Shown: piece after piece, positions 1 to 7,540 of the stretch
Layout of the letters: each line of letters starts with the position of its first letter
Position numbering within the stretch: the first letter of the stretch is position 1
Origin: SVFI01 sp045643145
GTDB lineage: Bacteria > Bacillota > Clostridia > Lachnospirales > Lachnospiraceae
Reading direction: 5' to 3'
DNA: 11,063 nt
Assembly (NCBI GenBank): GCA_045643145.1
Contig: JAZUKG010000044.1
Location: 1 to 11,063, forward strand
Translations under genes and position numbers: made by a program
Notes under the pieces: generated by a model
What the model was told of the DNA's origin: nothing
Database searches by the model: none
The model's input: only the letters and a program-made list of their open reading frames with translations

Positions 1-14
1 AAACTCTCATGTTT
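1..14 (-). rRNA. 16S rRNA, 5' end only (continues beyond left edge)
   Basis: Read on the minus strand, the window ends in AAACATGAGAGTTT. This matches the start of bacterial 16S rRNA, which reads ...GAGTTTGATCCTGG; here the window stops just after GAGTTT. The 5' boundary is set by counting back 14 bases by analogy with E. coli 16S and could be off by a few bases. The upstream strong promoter, A-tracts and long AT-rich leader are what an rRNA operon should have. The identity rests on a short match plus this context. Confidence 0.75.
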
Positions 15-187
15 AAATGTTGATCCGATTCAAAATTAACTCTAGCTAATTTTTTAAACCGTTTTACTGTTTTTTTAGGTTTTGTTCTCTGAACAATTCT
101 TATTTAGAATTTTCAGGGTTGCATTGCTGTTTATTTGTCAAGGTTCTGTTGCTTGGCTTTCTTTTCGTTTGCCCCGCAACGAATGTT
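15..187 (-). other. rRNA operon leader (transcribed spacer upstream of 16S)
   Basis: This non-coding stretch lies between the rRNA promoter and the 16S start. It contains minus-strand blocks (CCTTGACAAATAAACA and CCCTGAAAATTCT) that I recall as common in clostridial rRNA leaders; that is memory, not a search. Two stems can form but overlap and so exclude each other: TTGTTC-TCT-GAACAA at 82-96, and CTGAACAATTCT pairing with AGAATTTTCAG at 89-116 with one bulged base. They could take part in precursor processing or antitermination. Short ORFs on the plus strand here are not genes. Confidence 0.65.
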
Positions 188-217
188 AGTCTATCACTAC
201 ATCATTACATTTGTCAA
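188..217 (-). promoter_or_regulatory. rRNA operon promoter (-35 and -10)
   Basis: On the minus strand a perfect -35 box TTGACA (212-217) is followed by 18 bp and a -10 box TAGACT (188-193). TG precedes the -10 box by one base, giving an extended -10. It faces the 16S start about 175 bp downstream. The perfect -35 box, weaker -10 box and adjacent A-tracts fit a sigma-70-type rRNA promoter. Confidence 0.7.
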
Positions 218-252
218 CACATTTTTTCATTTTTTTCAAAAAATTTTTTTTG
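218..252 (-). promoter_or_regulatory. A-tract UP-element-like region of the rRNA promoter
   Basis: Directly upstream of the -35 box the minus strand carries A/T runs spaced at roughly 8-10 bp: A8T6, A7 and A6. These resemble the UP elements of rRNA promoters, which bind the alpha subunit of RNA polymerase and bend DNA. The segment 237-252 is an A/T palindrome (CAAAAAATTTTTTTTG on the plus strand). It lacks GC pairs and so is a poor intrinsic terminator for the lipoprotein gene that ends at 263. Confidence 0.5.
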
Positions 253-262
253 GTGTTGTTTT

Positions 263-1030
263 TTACTTTGTGATCACTGTTTTTTGGCCATCTGCCAACA
301 CTTCCAAACCTACTGTCTGAAGGCTTTCTGCCATATCTTTTGATACCTCTGCTACTAAAACTGTTTTTAATGTGCTGCCCGGTTCTATATCTGTCTGCAT
401 AGCAGAAAAATCATCTGTTAACATTGTGACCAATACATTTTGTGTACTGCCCTCTCCGAGCTTTACTTTATACTTTGCAGATTTTGTCAAAGTGTCAAAG
501 GTCTTTACTGCACCTGTCTGATTGGTAACATCAATATCCAATATCAGTAAAGAATTCCCCGGAGCTGCTGACATAGCAAATACCATATCCATTGCATCTG
601 CTCCGGCACTAGGATAACTGTCCTCTAAACGAAATCCTGTATAGGAAATATCAAATCCATCCATTCCAAGTACCTGTGCGATACTCATAGAAGGTGCCGG
701 TGCCTCTTCTGATTTATTTTCAGATGTGTCTTCTGTTTTCGTTTCTTCTTTCGACTGTTGCTCCTGTTTCTGCTGCTGACGCTCGAGATCCTCCTGGCGT
801 CTTCTCTCCTCTTCCTGTTTTCGAATTTCTTCTTCCGGAAGAGTTGATGTGTCTATCAGTCTGCTTTCATAATTTGTACTGCATGAAAGTAAAAGGTTAG
901 CCGCATATTGACAAACCATCGCATTTTCTGTTTCAGATAATTCAGGGATTTCATTACCGCAGGCACATAGGCTGGCAGCCAGCATGATACAGCTTAACGA
1001 AATTGTCCACTTTTTATTCTTCATACACAT
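263..1030 (-). CDS. Lipoprotein with charged coiled coil and DUF4352-like C-terminal domain
   Basis: The 255-aa product starts with a lipoprotein signal peptide: basic residues 4-7, hydrophobic core 9-21, and lipobox LCAC with Cys24 as the likely lipidated residue. It should therefore sit on the outer face of the membrane. Residues about 65-98 are dense in Glu, Arg and Gln and probably form a coiled-coil stalk. A Ser/Thr/Glu/Pro linker runs to about 115. The C-terminal part (about 120-255) has a GNSLLILDIDVTNQTG-type beta-strand pattern, as in DUF4352/DUF5067 immunoglobulin-like lipoprotein domains of unknown function. It starts 12 bp after the histidine kinase stop, so it is probably co-transcribed and may work with the sensor. 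AAAGGA precedes the start; Met1 and Met3 are both possible. The last codon lies 45 bp before the rRNA -35 box. Confidence 0.85.
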   Translation of the reverse strand: MCMKNKKWTISLSCIMLAASLCACGNEIPELSETENAMVCQYAANLLLSCSTNYESRLIDTSTLPEEEIRKQEEERRRQEDLERQQQKQEQQSKEETKTEDTSENKSEEAPAPSMSIAQVLGMDGFDISYTGFRLEDSYPSAGADAMDMVFAMSAAPGNSLLILDIDVTNQTGAVKTFDTLTKSAKYKVKLGEGSTQNVLVTMLTDDFSAMQTDIEPGSTLKTVLVAEVSKDMAESLQTVGLEVLADGQKTVITK

Positions 1031-1042
1031 CAGTTCCTTTCA

Positions 1043-2521
1043 TTATTTACATTCCAGTTCAAACCAGAATTCGACCCCATCTTCCCGGTTTTCCACTCCG
1101 TATTTCTGATTCATGGATTCCATAATAGCTTTAACAATGGATAATCCGATTCCGCTGCCTCCGTATTCTCTGGTTCTGGCCTTATCTACTTTATAAAACT
1201 TTTCCCATAGATGCGGCAGGTCTTCTTCCGGTATTGGATTTCCGGTATTAAAAACACAAACCCTCAGCGTATCTTCTTGGATCTGTCGAATGGATATTTC
1301 GACTCTTTTAGTATTTTCGGCATTTTCCATGCAATAATGAAGAGCATTTGTCACATAATTCATAATGACTTCTTCTACTCTAAACTCATCTCCCCAGGCA
1401 TAATATGTCTGAGTCTCGTCAAATACACACTCTACATTCTCCTGCTTTAGCAGAATCTGAATACTGGAAATATAGTTTCTGATTGTTTCTGTCAGATCAA
1501 ATCGTTCCATGGTGACCTTTTCATTACCAAATTCAATCTGATTTAAAGATAAAAGTTGCTTAACCAACGCATCCATCTTTTGAGTTTCGTCTAAAATAAC
1601 ATCACAATAAAACTCTCTGCTCTCCGGGTCATCATTTACTTCAAATTTCAGCCCCTCTGCATATCCCATAATGAGAGCAATCGGAGTTTTTAATTCATGG
1701 GATACATTTGACAAAAACTCCTGACGCATAGCATCAATCTGTTCCTTCTTTTCAATATCTGTTTGCAATTCATTGTTTGCTGTCTTCAGTTCCGATATTG
1801 TTTTCTTCAGTGTATCAGACATTTGATTCATCTGGTTACCCAAAAGTCCGATTTCATTTTTTTCATGACCGGAATATTTTGCTTCAAAGTCCAGTTCATT
1901 CATCTTTTGTGATACTGCTGCTAACTGCAAAATAGGTTTTGTCATCTTATGAGAAATGACCCAAATAATAAATCCGCTGAGAATCGCTGACAGAAAACCG
2001 ATATACGCGAGGAATCGATTGGAAATCTGAACACTGTCCTTGATACCTTCCAGCATAGTACGAATAATAAAGGGATTTCCGTTATCCAGAATGCCCCACA
2101 TCTCGATATAGTGGCTTCCCAATACGGTATCCACGCTGTTTTGAATCACATAATTATCTGACTGAACCAATGCATCTTCCAGACTATTGTTTCCAAAAAT
2201 AGAATCCATGAGTTCTTTTTCCAAAAGCTTGGTCTCCTGTACCGATGAGGTAACCGGTCTGGAATCCTTGTCCAAAATCAGCAAACTGATATTGTAGGTA
2301 TCACAGATTCGCTGTATTTCCAATTGGAATTTTTCCGAATCCGTGTATCCTTCATTTGATGCAGCATTTATTTTTGTATATGCCTCAAGCAACGCATTCT
2401 GTTTTTGCATCGCATAATACTTTTCCAAAAGAGTATTATTCAAAAACCAGCACAATAAAATTGTGCCGGCCATTAATGCAATAAATATAGCTGCATATTG
2501 ATTCTTAATTGAGTGCTTCAT
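1043..2521 (-). CDS. Two-component sensor histidine kinase (HAMP-HisKA-HATPase), no partner regulator in window
   Basis: This 492-aa membrane kinase senses an outside signal and phosphorylates a response regulator. Membrane segment 1 spans about 11-29. An external sensor domain of about 135 residues follows (about 32-167), and membrane segment 2 spans about 170-190. Next come a HAMP domain (about 190-243) and a coiled-coil linker. The HisKA motif SNVSHELKTP carries phospho-acceptor His275. The ATPase domain shows an N-box (Asn388, Asn392), a G1-like box FNTGNPI (424-430), KFYKVDKAR and GGSGIGLSIVKA. In G1 the usual Asp is Asn425, as I recall in many VanS-like Firmicutes kinases. The start overlaps the upstream glycosyltransferase gene by 17 bp. 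Its ribosome binding site is weak, so translation may be coupled. A response regulator gene normally sits beside such a kinase; none is present here. Confidence 0.95.
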   Translation of the reverse strand: MKHSIKNQYAAIFIALMAGTILLCWFLNNTLLEKYYAMQKQNALLEAYTKINAASNEGYTDSEKFQLEIQRICDTYNISLLILDKDSRPVTSSVQETKLLEKELMDSIFGNNSLEDALVQSDNYVIQNSVDTVLGSHYIEMWGILDNGNPFIIRTMLEGIKDSVQISNRFLAYIGFLSAILSGFIIWVISHKMTKPILQLAAVSQKMNELDFEAKYSGHEKNEIGLLGNQMNQMSDTLKKTISELKTANNELQTDIEKKEQIDAMRQEFLSNVSHELKTPIALIMGYAEGLKFEVNDDPESREFYCDVILDETQKMDALVKQLLSLNQIEFGNEKVTMERFDLTETIRNYISSIQILLKQENVECVFDETQTYYAWGDEFRVEEVIMNYVTNALHYCMENAENTKRVEISIRQIQEDTLRVCVFNTGNPIPEEDLPHLWEKFYKVDKARTREYGGSGIGLSIVKAIMESMNQKYGVENREDGVEFWFELECK

Positions 2522-3698
2522 CTCTATTCACACTTTCCTTTATTAAATCCATTCCGATTATGACTATAATGGCGAGACGAATCAGCGGCGCTACCAAATC
2601 AAAGCCTTCATAGGAAAACCACAACAGGGTTCTTAAATAAGAAACCAATGAAAGCATTTGTAATATCATAGGAATGTAAATTCTCTTCTTTTTTCCAAAC
2701 AAATAAATCAAGGTAGTAATTTCTGCAATATATGCATATCTGTCATGCATATGCGGCAAAAAGTAAGTAATAAAAAGAACACTAAAACTGGTAAGCAGCA
2801 TTAAAAATCTCACACTGAGTGCTGCAGTCTTTTCATATAAATAGTAGACAAACAAAACGAGAGCCAGTCCGCAAAATACAATACAGAAATTCGAAAAGCC
2901 ATTTGCGAAGTCTTCATTTTGCCAGTACACATATAAATTTGAAAAATTGAGCTGAAGTTCACTATAGCCTGCGCCCTGTCTAAAATAAATAGTCAAAAGG
3001 TCTTTGACTCCTCTTCCGGCAATCCAGGACGGTATAATGGTAATGACATACATAGCCGGAATCCAGAGCAAGGTATAAAGACGATATCTTTTCTTTAAAA
3101 ATACCAGTGCAATTACCGGTAAGACAAATACGGTCTGAAGTTTAAACGAAAAAGCAATACCGATACAAATAAAAAACAAATCATCGTTTTTCAAAAACCG
3201 AAATGACTTATCATACATACAGACAAATAACGCCATCAAGATAAAGAAAGTATAGATGGCATCACACTGTCCCCATACACCGGAATTGGTAATCACAACC
3301 GGTAACAGCGATACAATTAAAAATACACATACTTTATGGAAAACAGATTTATCCTTGGCAATCGTAAATGCTGCTGCAATAGCCATGGCATAATCAAAAA
3401 GAATACTTAAAACCTTTATTGCATAAAGAGGTTCTGTTGTAAAATAGGAAAAAAGCATTAAAAAATGCATATAAGCAGGCGTATAATTTCCCACTTCGTA
3501 TTTTAATCCCCAAAATCCGCCATACTGAGCCAGACTCTCCGTCCACGGCTTTAGACACATCGTATAATCCGGTGTTTTTACATCGATAAAAATCATTCTG
3601 AGCATAAAACTCATTACTACTGCAAAAATCAGCACCAGTATATCAAATACACGTATCTTATTTTTTCCGAATTTCTTGTCTAATACATCAACTAACAT
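2505..3698 (-). CDS. GT-C membrane glycosyltransferase, Gpi18/PIG-V-like (COG5542 type)
   Basis: The 397-aa protein has about ten hydrophobic segments. It carries motifs I associate with bacterial relatives of Gpi18 mannosyltransferase: PDYTMCLKPW (43-52, Asp44 in the first outer loop, a likely catalytic acid), NYTPAY (71-76), SGVWGQCDAIYTFF (139-152) and a late LPHMHDRYAY loop (314-323). Such enzymes use polyprenyl-phosphate sugars to glycosylate a lipid, polymer or protein on the outer side of the membrane. The actual sugar and acceptor are unknown. GGGAG lies 7 bases before the ATG. The gene starts 27 bp after the upstream GT-C gene and overlaps the histidine kinase start, which supports one operon. 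The length is normal for the family and no key motif is missing. Confidence 0.85.
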   Translation of the reverse strand: MLVDVLDKKFGKNKIRVFDILVLIFAVVMSFMLRMIFIDVKTPDYTMCLKPWTESLAQYGGFWGLKYEVGNYTPAYMHFLMLFSYFTTEPLYAIKVLSILFDYAMAIAAAFTIAKDKSVFHKVCVFLIVSLLPVVITNSGVWGQCDAIYTFFILMALFVCMYDKSFRFLKNDDLFFICIGIAFSFKLQTVFVLPVIALVFLKKRYRLYTLLWIPAMYVITIIPSWIAGRGVKDLLTIYFRQGAGYSELQLNFSNLYVYWQNEDFANGFSNFCIVFCGLALVLFVYYLYEKTAALSVRFLMLLTSFSVLFITYFLPHMHDRYAYIAEITTLIYLFGKKKRIYIPMILQMLSLVSYLRTLLWFSYEGFDLVAPLIRLAIIVIIGMDLIKESVNRDEALN

Positions 3699-3725
3699 AT
3701 AGTTCTCCCTCTGTCAAAGAGTGTT

Positions 3726-5222
3726 CTATTTATGCCCCTGATCGCAGTCAAAGGTCTTTTTAATTCCCATTACGCTAAGTAATATTAAAAATGAAAAAAA
3801 GTTTACAATATATCTCGGATGTACCTCCCAAAGCAGGAGAAATACATACAAACCAAAATACCCCAGTGCTGCGACAAAGAACCTATAGTCTGTCTGGTCC
3901 TTTTTACCCTTTTGAAAACACATAAATCCCAGTCCTAAAATCATAAAGAACAGATTGGAATAATGCAAAACTGAGCAAAAATCCCAATACAAACCATAAT
4001 GCGCTCCCAGGTTTGTCAAATACGGTTCAAAAACGTTCGACTTTTGGAAACCATACATAAACGGTTCAGCGAGCTCAAAAGTCCCGTCTGAATAGGCTCG
4101 TACACCTTTGTTTTTATAATGCTTCATAAGCCCCCAGAAACCAAAGTCTGAGATTCTGTGTTTTATTTCCTCACGAAGTTTTTCCCGGCGCTCCACCGGG
4201 TCTAAAATATTTCTCGAAATATCAGTATCGTCAGAAGAAAATCCGAGATTCTGATTAAGCCCCATCATAATCCAGGTTTCCATTGGTGTATTCTTTTCCT
4301 GTGCAATCTCTTCATTCAGATGCTGCGGATAAATCATATGATTCACATACATCTTGACACCAAGCAGGCAAAGCACAGCACAAAGCGCCATGATAGCGAG
4401 TTCTTTCCATCTCTTTTGAATAAACTGATACATAAATACAGCAATTGCCACAATCCAGACAGTCGGTTTTAGCATATAGCCCACCGCTGCCACTGCACCA
4501 AATAAAATCCCAAGGATTACTTTGACACCCATATTCTGTGCTTTATCCTGTTTTAAATACAGATAAAACAACAAAATCGGAAATACCAGTGTCAACTCGT
4601 CTGTATAAAAAACCGGTGCGACAAAATAAAACGGAATGTACGTACCGATTAATACCATACACATCAGTGCATCTGTGGTTGACAACAGCTCCTTGGCACA
4701 TAGATATACCAGCCAAACCATGCTGCAGGCTAACAAGCCGTTTACCACCATCGCTATCATATAAAAGTCCTGTAACTTTAGCTTGGCAGCTATCTGAAAA
4801 AGATATCGCAAAAAAAGCATGGGGCCTATGTTATTGGGATAGTAATAAAAATATTCATACTGCGATGAAAAGCTTCCGGTTACCAGCCATTCAATCGCAC
4901 CGTGATAAACCGAACCCAAATCATACATAGGATTGATTTTTACCTGATTGCCTAAAATCATCTGAAACGCAAATAAAGCACAGGTAAAAAGCCCGGCGAT
5001 TCGATCACCGTGCTTCATACATGTGTTTCTTTTTTTATCAAGCCTGTAATAAATGTAGGCATAGAATATAATCACGGCAACCTGAATTGCCAGTTTTATC
5101 CCTATCTGCCCTGCACTTCTTCCTACGAAATCCTGACGAAAAACATCTATAAACAGTTTTAAAAATACTAAAAATATGATCCAGTAAAAACACGTCAGAC
5201 ATTTTCTCATATTCTTAATCAT
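3726..5222 (-). CDS. GT-C membrane glycosyltransferase, PMT/ArnT (GT39)-like
   Basis: The 498-aa protein has about eleven membrane segments. A first outer loop holds MYDLGSVYHGA (99-109, Asp101 as a likely catalytic residue) and YYYPNNIGP (126-134). A second loop has FYTDEL (205-210). A soluble loop of about 100 residues (roughly 295-400) precedes the last membrane helices. This plan fits the GT-C fold of protein O-mannosyltransferase and ArnT-like enzymes, which take sugar from a polyprenyl-phosphate donor. The substrate cannot be inferred. The start is uncertain: an AAAGGA sits about 14 bases before the first ATG, which is too far, and a second ATG at codon 5 has no better site. It is the first of four tightly linked genes. 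No clear promoter was found in the 107 bp before it, only a palindrome at 5284-5299. Confidence 0.8.
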   Translation of the reverse strand: MIKNMRKCLTCFYWIIFLVFLKLFIDVFRQDFVGRSAGQIGIKLAIQVAVIIFYAYIYYRLDKKRNTCMKHGDRIAGLFTCALFAFQMILGNQVKINPMYDLGSVYHGAIEWLVTGSFSSQYEYFYYYPNNIGPMLFLRYLFQIAAKLKLQDFYMIAMVVNGLLACSMVWLVYLCAKELLSTTDALMCMVLIGTYIPFYFVAPVFYTDELTLVFPILLFYLYLKQDKAQNMGVKVILGILFGAVAAVGYMLKPTVWIVAIAVFMYQFIQKRWKELAIMALCAVLCLLGVKMYVNHMIYPQHLNEEIAQEKNTPMETWIMMGLNQNLGFSSDDTDISRNILDPVERREKLREEIKHRISDFGFWGLMKHYKNKGVRAYSDGTFELAEPFMYGFQKSNVFEPYLTNLGAHYGLYWDFCSVLHYSNLFFMILGLGFMCFQKGKKDQTDYRFFVAALGYFGLYVFLLLWEVHPRYIVNFFSFLILLSVMGIKKTFDCDQGHK

Positions 5223-5283
5223 ATATAACTTTTATTTCCTTTTGCTTCATAAATAACTTTCATCACATTTTCTCATTTTTCAT

Positions 5284-5299
5284 TCAGTTGTGCAACTGA
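5284..5299. promoter_or_regulatory. 16-bp palindrome, candidate MarR-type operator
   Basis: The sequence TCAGTTG-TG-CAACTGA is a perfect inverted repeat with 7-bp arms. It lies between the marR-like gene and the first glycosyltransferase gene. Its size and AGTTG...CAACT core resemble MarR-family operators. It has no T-run on either strand and a two-base centre, so an intrinsic terminator is unlikely. Binding is inferred. Confidence 0.4.
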
Positions 5300-5329
5300 C
5301 TTTCTATAAATTTCTTTACAACGACCTAA

Positions 5330-5806
5330 CTATTCTGTTAATGCATTCATATTTTTTTCTATAGCTATGATGGTATTGATGGTAACCTTAATCTGCTCCT
5401 CAGACAGCCCCTGAAACATTTGCTGCATTACGGCCGCGCTCATATCATCATTCTTTTTACAAAAATCCATACAATACTCGGTAAGCTGCACTCGTTGTTT
5501 TCGCTTATCGACTTCATCCGTATATAGTCTGACAAAGCCCTTGCTCTCCAGCTTTAGCAAAAGCTGTTTTACATTCTGATGCGAACTGCCTACAATTTCA
5601 GCCAGTTCTTTAATCGTAGGATTTTGTTTACACATATTGGTGCAAATAATCAGGAAAAACTGTTTCCAGCTTATCTCTGCCATTTGCTTATCTGCCATAG
5701 CCTGAAATCTATTTTCAAATGCACTTAATAAACCCAGTAAATAATATTCTGATGGGATTCCTTCCATATTTACATTTTCATTTTGATTGACATCTTCTAA
5801 TTTCAT
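5330..5806 (-). CDS. MarR-family transcriptional regulator
   Basis: The 158-aa protein has the MarR layout. N- and C-terminal helices (about 18-45 and 115-155) would form the dimer interface. In between is a winged helix-turn-helix: NPTIKELAEIVGSSHQNVKQLLLKLESKGFV (62-92), with the recognition helix around 74-87. The wing carries the family pattern D-x-R-x-x-R (Asp100, Arg102, Arg105). MarR proteins usually repress their own operon and release DNA on binding a small molecule. The start is well set by a GGGAGGGG ribosome binding site seven bases before ATG. It is the last gene of the transporter cassette, 51 bp after the CPBP protease gene. Palindromes flank it on both sides (5822-5835 and 5284-5299) and are candidate targets. 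The ligand is unknown. Confidence 0.92.
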   Translation of the reverse strand: MKLEDVNQNENVNMEGIPSEYYLLGLLSAFENRFQAMADKQMAEISWKQFFLIICTNMCKQNPTIKELAEIVGSSHQNVKQLLLKLESKGFVRLYTDEVDKRKQRVQLTEYCMDFCKKNDDMSAAVMQQMFQGLSEEQIKVTINTIIAIEKNMNALTE

Positions 5807-5821
5807 AACGCCCCTCCCTTT

Positions 5822-5835
5822 GGTAATATGTTACC
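5822..5835. promoter_or_regulatory. Inverted repeat just upstream of the marR-like gene
   Basis: GGTAA-TATG-TTACC forms a dyad with 5-bp arms and one further complementary central pair. It sits immediately before the ribosome binding site of the marR-like gene. On the minus strand a TATGAT -10-like box lies a few bases upstream, near 5850, but no good -35 box accompanies it. Autoregulation is a reasonable guess only. Confidence 0.3.
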
Positions 5836-5857
5836 TTTTCAAAAAAGTATCATATCA

Positions 5858-6751
5858 TCAATTTTTCGATCTGTTTTCACTTTTTTTCAAATCTTTTATC
5901 ATTCGAATCATGCAAATTCCTCCGATTACTGCCACCGGCAAAAGCAGGGAACAAAAAATAATAATCTGCGCCGTGCCACCTAATTCTGTGGTATCAACAA
6001 AAAATTTCAAACAGGACGGATTACTATTGTTCACTGCATGCATAATAGCAGCCGGCCAAATAGATTCTGTCTTTATCGTAATGAATGTCAGCATAATTCC
6101 AATAAAGATACAAAATATACACATGAGAAAAATGCCAAGATAAGGAAATCCCGGATAATCCGTACCAAAATTGTGTCCCACACAAGTGAGCGGTGCATGC
6201 CAGATTCCCCAGATGACTCCACCAATGAGAATGGCTTTTTTCATCCCCACCAGTTTCTGAAGTTTTGGCATCATATAACCGCGCCATCCGCCCTCTTCTC
6301 CCAGCGCGGCAAAGGATATGATAATCCCATTTTCGATTGCTATCAGCGGAAATAAGATAGCAATTGCCAAACCAACATCCATCTTTTTATAATTTTCAAA
6401 TGAAAGGGTATTGGGATATATGCATGCCACTATAATAGAAGAAAGTTCAAAATAAAGCCATGGGATAAGTATTGCAAATACATAATATTTCCACTTTTTA
6501 TCCTTAAAACTGATTCCAAGCATCATAGAGTCATGTCCTGTCACTGCAAATCCCTCTTTCGTGATCCAACGTGTCAATACATGAGATATAAATGGTATCA
6601 GCATACCAAGTCCGACCAGACTTTCCATATACGGTTTTTCCCCGTCAAATTTCCCTCCACTAACTGCAAACAGAATAAAGATAATCCAAGACATAGAAAA
6701 AGTTAGCAATAGGTAAATCACCAAACGTGATAATTCTTTCTTTTTATCCAT
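5858..6751 (-). CDS. CPBP (CAAX/Abi) family intramembrane metalloprotease
   Basis: The 297-aa protein has about eight membrane segments and all CPBP motifs. Motif 1 is GEEGGWRGYM with Glu152, Glu153 and Arg157. Motif 2 is IWHAP with His185. Motif 3 is MHAVNNS with His238 and Asn242. These residues form the glutamate/histidine active site known from Rce1-type proteases. Bacterial members include bacteriocin-immunity and peptide-maturation proteins, but most have no known substrate. GGGAGG lies about ten bases before ATG. The gene begins 21 bp after the second permease, so it belongs to the ABC transporter operon. That suggests a role in coping with or maturing whatever the transporter moves (inference). 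All catalytic residues are present, so it should be active. Confidence 0.93.
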   Translation of the reverse strand: MDKKKELSRLVIYLLLTFSMSWIIFILFAVSGGKFDGEKPYMESLVGLGMLIPFISHVLTRWITKEGFAVTGHDSMMLGISFKDKKWKYYVFAILIPWLYFELSSIIVACIYPNTLSFENYKKMDVGLAIAILFPLIAIENGIIISFAALGEEGGWRGYMMPKLQKLVGMKKAILIGGVIWGIWHAPLTCVGHNFGTDYPGFPYLGIFLMCIFCIFIGIMLTFITIKTESIWPAAIMHAVNNSNPSCLKFFVDTTELGGTAQIIIFCSLLLPVAVIGGICMIRMIKDLKKSENRSKN

Positions 6752-6772
6752 AGTATTCTTCCTCCCTGCTTT

Positions 6773-7540
6773 CTACATTTGACTCTTTGCCAAATAATGA
6801 CAGGCAATGCGATATGACAGATAATACATCGCCAGGACAAAGAAATCTGAGATAATGGAAAAAATCGCAATTCCGTCCCGATGTTTTTTCATGAATTCCA
6901 CGATAACTTCAAAATCAATTTTCAAAAGAATTGTCAAGTCTCCAAAGTACAAAAAACCAATTACGCCCATTCCCAGTAGTATAAGAACTGCTCTGATAAT
7001 CAAATTGGATTTCCCATATCCCAGACATAAATACATAGGCAGATAGATTGCTGCAACGAAGAGCATAAACATAATCGCCGGAAGTGCAATCATATCAAAT
7101 AAATCAATAGAATCCATACATTTGCCAGGAAGCGTAAATGCCCTGCAAATAATACTAATAATGAGATAATAAGAAAGTATTACATATTCCATAATCAACA
7201 GAAATATATAACGGGAAGCCACATATGTATTCTTTTTAAGCGGCAAACTCTTTATATAATTCATGCTGGTATTTTTTTGATCATTCTCTGCCAGTTTCAC
7301 AATATACTGATTCAAAAAAGTCCCAGCAGAAATCATTAAGAATCCGAGAACTTCCGTAAAAAGGATATCAAGACTATTTACAAGTTGTCCCTCTGCATCC
7401 CTTATCATAAGATCATCAATCTGTTTTGTCCCGGGGAAGAGAATTCGAAGTATCGTAAAAAGAACGAGAAAAATAAGCATACCAATACATATCTTTTTCC
7501 CTTTAATGCTTACAAAATCTTTATATAACAATCCGGCCAT
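6773..7540 (-). CDS. ABC-2 type transporter permease (second permease)
   Basis: This 255-aa membrane protein starts MAGLLYKDFVSIKGKK, the short amphipathic lead of ABC-2 permeases. About six hydrophobic segments follow, with a cytoplasmic loop KSLPLKKNTYVASRYIF after the second. That loop resembles the coupling region of this family (LPxx+...sK/RYI). I chose ATG at 7538-7540 over a start 30 codons further upstream for two reasons: GGAG lies eight bases before it, and the longer version would run through the end of the preceding permease gene. The stop TAA of that gene and this ATG share one base (TAATG), so translation is probably coupled. With the first permease it should form a heterodimeric channel powered by the ATPase. 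The substrate is unknown. Confidence 0.88.
   Translation of the reverse strand: MAGLLYKDFVSIKGKKICIGMLIFLVLFTILRILFPGTKQIDDLMIRDAEGQLVNSLDILFTEVLGFLMISAGTFLNQYIVKLAENDQKNTSMNYIKSLPLKKNTYVASRYIFLLIMEYVILSYYLIISIICRAFTLPGKCMDSIDLFDMIALPAIMFMLFVAAIYLPMYLCLGYGKSNLIIRAVLILLGMGVIGFLYFGDLTILLKIDFEVIVEFMKKHRDGIAIFSIISDFFVLAMYYLSYRIACHYLAKSQM

Noticed and set aside
113..141. Second rRNA promoter starting at a TTGACA (minus strand, 136-141)
   Set aside because: At 17 bp the -10 position reads CCCTGA, with no match to TATAAT. The block is better seen as conserved leader sequence.
237..252. A/T palindrome as terminator of the lipoprotein operon
   Set aside because: The stem has only one GC pair and a T-run that is part of the stem; it fits an A-tract UP element better.
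119..343. Plus-strand ORFs of 61-74 codons at the left end
   Set aside because: They are phenylalanine/cysteine-rich translations of T-runs, lie over the rRNA leader and promoter, and have no ribosome binding site.
4538..4930. 130-codon plus-strand ORF
   Set aside because: It lies opposite the well-supported glycosyltransferase gene and has no domain-like composition or ribosome binding site.
5284..5299. Palindrome as intrinsic terminator of the MarR gene
   Set aside because: It has a two-base centre and no T-run on either strand.
5787..6355. Plus-strand ORFs of 105-118 codons, and a minus-strand 87-codon ORF at 6024-6287
   Set aside because: All overlap the CPBP protease gene, which shows complete catalytic motifs in its own frame.
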